Of a stretch of DNA of 16,982 nucleotides, positions 14,805-16,982 are shown piece by piece. Origin of the DNA: DATMQA01 sp035566895 (lineage in GTDB: Bacteria > Verrucomicrobiota > Verrucomicrobiia > Limisphaerales > UBA8199); assembly GCA_035566895.1 (NCBI GenBank), contig DATMQA010000077.1, forward strand, positions 1-16,982, in the 5' to 3' direction. The position numbers and the translations under genes are program-made. How positions within the stretch are numbered: the first letter of the stretch is position 1; every line of letters starts with the position of its first letter. The notes under the pieces are model-generated. The model searched no databases and was not told the origin of the DNA. It saw nothing but the letters and a program-made list of their open reading frames with translations.

Positions 14805-16726
14805 TGGCTCCCCCGTTCGTGGTCTGGCGGCGGCGCGGAGTTCAGCAGAGTGTGCACCTGCTCTTCGCTCATCGAGTCCAGCCTGGCGAGGAGAAGCCGT
14901 TCAATCTCGACCGAAATCCCGGCTACAGTGGGGGCTTCGAACACATGGAGCAGGGCGAGTTCAACTCCGAAAGCCTGCCGCACCCTTGCGATGAGTTGTG
15001 TTCCCAACAGCGAGTGTCCTCCAAGCGCGAAGAAATTGTCCTCCACGTCCAGTTGAGGGAGTCCCAGAAGCGGTGCCAGGATGTCGGCCACGGCTTTTTC
15101 CACCTCCGTTCGCGGAGCAACGAAGTCTCGGTCTCGTAGTGTATTGGCGCCGTCAGGCAAAGGGAGAGCGGCACGATCCACCTTCCCGTTCGGGGTCAAA
15201 GGCAGGTGGTCCAGAACGACGAAGGTTGCGGGGACCATGAACTCCGGCAGGCGAGCGCTAAGGAACTCGCGCAATTCGCTCAACGTAGGCCGAGGTTGGG
15301 ACCCGGGGACGAAATAGCCAACGAGGCGTCGCTCCCCCGGGCTGATTTCATGAGCCACCACCACGCTCTGAACAATCGCCGGATGCTCATTGAGCGCTGC
15401 CGCCACTTCGTTCGGCTCGATCCGGAAGCCGCGCACTTTGATCTGGTCGTCGAGACGACCCAGAAAGCCGAGTTGGCCGTCCGGAAGATACCGTACGATG
15501 TCACCCGTTTTGAAAAGCCGATCACCCGGCTCGGCAGAGAGCGGATTCTGGAGGAACCTTTCCGCTGTCAAGTCCGGACGATTTCGGTAGCCGCGTGCCA
15601 CACCAGCCCCCCCGATGTAGAGTTCTCCGCAATCCCCGGCAGCCACTGGGTTCCGGGATTCGTCCAGAACGTAAACTTGCGTGTTCTTGATTGGAAAGCC
15701 GATGGGCGGCAGTCGTTCCCCGGAACCATGCGATGGCACCAGTGTCGAAGTGGCTACCACGGTGCATTCCGTCGGACCGTAGTTATTGACCAGCAAGAAA
15801 GGGATATCCGCTGGTGCATAAGGGTGCAGCGTATCCCCTCCGGTTAACATCACTCGCAAGGCGGTGCTTGCCGGCCACCGCAGAGGCAGGAGCCGCTCAG
15901 CCATCGGGGTCGGGATAAAACCAATAGTGATGCCTTGCTGAACCAGCCAATCTCGCAAAGCTTCTGGCTCGCTTATTTGCTCTTCGCCCGGCGCGTGCAG
16001 GCTCGCTCCCGCCGCGAGGTACGGCCAGATTTCCCATACTGCGGCGTCGAAGCCAACCCTCGCCACCTGGCATGCGCGGTCCCGCTCAGTCACCTTGAAG
16101 GCGCACCGGTGCCACTGGACCAAATTCAGGAGACTGGCATGAGTAATCTCGACTCCCTTCGGCTGGCCGGTCGAGCCCGAAGTGTAAATGACGTATGCAA
16201 GGTTTTTTGGGGTGATCGTGGGGGCCGGAAACGCGCGCGGAGGGTGCGCTGGACCCTCAACCAATCGGCCATCATCATCGAGAACGATCAACGCGCGCGT
16301 GCCCGAAGGGATGGGTGCCCCTACGGACCGTCCGGTGATCAATACTGGGGCCTGTGCTTCCTCTAGCAGGAAAGTCAATCGAGCTTCAGGATACGACGGA
16401 TCCAAAGGCAGGTACGCCCCGCCCGCCTTGAGGATTCCGAACGCGCCCACGACCATCGCTGGTGAGCGCGGGAAAAGCAAACCAATCACGGCCTCTGGAC
16501 CGACACCCAATCCCCCTAGAACTCTGGCTACTTCGTTGGCTCGGGTGTCAAATTGACTGTAGCTCAAAACAGCGCGGCTGGACGCCACGGCCGTCGCGCT
16601 GGGTCTGATGGCCGCTTGGAAGGCGACTAACTCAATGAGAGAATCCTCTCCAGGGCACGGAGTTTGCCCAGTACCGTCTGTGACACACGTCTCCGTTGAA
16701 GCGATCGAATGCATCGATGGGTTCAT
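14801..16726 (-). CDS. Stand-alone NRPS A-PCP protein, predicted leucine-activating
   Basis: Activates an amino acid with ATP and loads it on its own carrier domain, so it probably acts as the initiation module. It has no condensation domain. The adenylation domain (about 30-520) has LKAGGAYLPLDP, YTSGSTGQPKG (181-191), GFDAAVWEIW, NNYGPTE, FKTGDIVRY, GRLDDQIKVRGFRIE and NGKVDR (K515). The pocket residues D227, A228, W231, F270, L294, G296, N315, V323, V324 and K515 give DAWFLGNVVK, a classical leucine code. The carrier domain has FFALGGHSLLG with Ser572, and the protein ends some 70 residues later. I chose the ATG at 16726 (641 residues) because AAAGGA precedes it by 5 nt. The open frame extends to an ATG at 16843, but those 39 residues look unlike a family N-terminus. 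The stop overlaps the P450 start by 4 bases. Confidence 0.94.
   Translation of the reverse strand: MNPSMHSIASTETCVTDGTGQTPCPGEDSLIELVAFQAAIRPSATAVASSRAVLSYSQFDTRANEVARVLGGLGVGPEAVIGLLFPRSPAMVVGAFGILKAGGAYLPLDPSYPEARLTFLLEEAQAPVLITGRSVGAPIPSGTRALIVLDDDGRLVEGPAHPPRAFPAPTITPKNLAYVIYTSGSTGQPKGVEITHASLLNLVQWHRCAFKVTERDRACQVARVGFDAAVWEIWPYLAAGASLHAPGEEQISEPEALRDWLVQQGITIGFIPTPMAERLLPLRWPASTALRVMLTGGDTLHPYAPADIPFLLVNNYGPTECTVVATSTLVPSHGSGERLPPIGFPIKNTQVYVLDESRNPVAAGDCGELYIGGAGVARGYRNRPDLTAERFLQNPLSAEPGDRLFKTGDIVRYLPDGQLGFLGRLDDQIKVRGFRIEPNEVAAALNEHPAIVQSVVVAHEISPGERRLVGYFVPGSQPRPTLSELREFLSARLPEFMVPATFVVLDHLPLTPNGKVDRAALPLPDGANTLRDRDFVAPRTEVEKAVADILAPLLGLPQLDVEDNFFALGGHSLLGTQLIARVRQAFGVELALLHVFEAPTVAGISVEIERLLLARLDSMSEEQVHTLLNSAPPPDHERGSQ
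14808..14814 (-). promoter_or_regulatory. Ribosome binding site of the P450 gene
   Basis: GGGGGAG on the minus strand, 3 nt before the ATG at 14804 and inside the last codons of the A-PCP gene. It supports the ATGA-overlap start and coupled translation. Confidence 0.6.
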
Positions 16727-16982
16727 GGTCATCCTTTGGCTTAGGCTGCACGGCGGGTCGTGGCCAGGGGTCGGTGGGAAACTCCCGACACACCGGCGCT
16801 TTGGCGAGTTTTCTCGCGAGCGGCTGGCTCGAGATCCTGCCATGTCTTAAACCTTGGCTCCGCGTTGGCGGCCACATAGCGTTTTTATTTTTCTATCTTG
16901 TTTCGGGGAGGTTCGATAGTAGGTAAAACCCGCAAACCGAACGAGGGAACAACTGCGCGTGGCGGGGGCCAGCCCTTGTCGC
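16727..16982. other. Upstream region of the NRPS operon
   Basis: About 256 bases before the A-PCP start, reaching the window edge. No gene is supported. On the minus strand it holds an A-rich stretch (AAGATAGAAAAATAAAAACG, about 16880-16899). An inverted repeat GTCGG (16770-16774) with CCGAC (16785-16789) lies in the presumed untranslated leader. A promoter is expected here, but I see no convincing -35/-10 pair. Confidence 0.4.
16732..16737 (-). promoter_or_regulatory. Ribosome binding site deciding the A-PCP start
   Basis: AAAGGA on the minus strand, 5 nt before the ATG at 16726. It abuts an in-frame ATG at 16732, which is therefore too close to use it. This favours the 641-residue protein over longer versions. 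Confidence 0.65.

Overview
The window looks like chromosomal DNA of a verrucomicrobial-type bacterium, probably of the Pedosphaera/Limisphaerales kind. This is inferred from protein style, since no rRNA or other marker gene is present. The clues are an FTLIELL pseudopilin with an H-x9-DG motif, large secreted Asn/Thr/Gly-rich beta-repeat proteins, and short ~75-residue C-terminal domains ending in FFRL. Every gene I can support lies on the minus strand, so transcription runs from high to low coordinates. I see no tRNA, rRNA, CRISPR array, transposase or phage gene.

Right part (about 9931-16726): a compact biosynthetic operon. In transcription order it holds (1) a stand-alone adenylation-carrier NRPS protein with specificity code DAWFLGNVVK, read as leucine; (2) a cytochrome P450 joined to it by a 4-base ATGA overlap; (3) a possible 61-residue ORF squeezed between the neighbours; and (4) a condensation-adenylation-carrier NRPS with code DILQLGMVWK, read as glycine. 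The simplest model is that leucine is loaded on the first carrier, oxidised there by the P450, then joined to glycine on the second carrier. No thioesterase, reductase, MbtH protein, phosphopantetheinyl transferase or transporter gene is in the window, so release, activation and export must be provided elsewhere or work differently.

Middle (9344-9930): 587 bases without a gene. They hold a strikingly structured 75-base element (about 9513-9587). It folds best as minus-strand RNA and sits 169 nt before the start codon of the next secreted protein, so it is a candidate leader RNA.

Left part (94-9343): three co-directional genes for exported proteins. First is a 1307-residue secreted protein made of five copies of an unnamed ~190-residue beta-rich module plus two Ig-like domains. 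Next is a type II secretion-like pseudopilin of the H-x9-DG kind, preceded by a perfect 22-base palindrome. Last is a 1438-residue GH78 alpha-L-rhamnosidase. The rhamnosidase carries a sixth copy of the same module after its catalytic region and a similar FFRL tail. The shared module suggests that the three genes form a surface or extracellular polysaccharide-handling set, with the module as a possible binding or scaffold unit. That role is inference.
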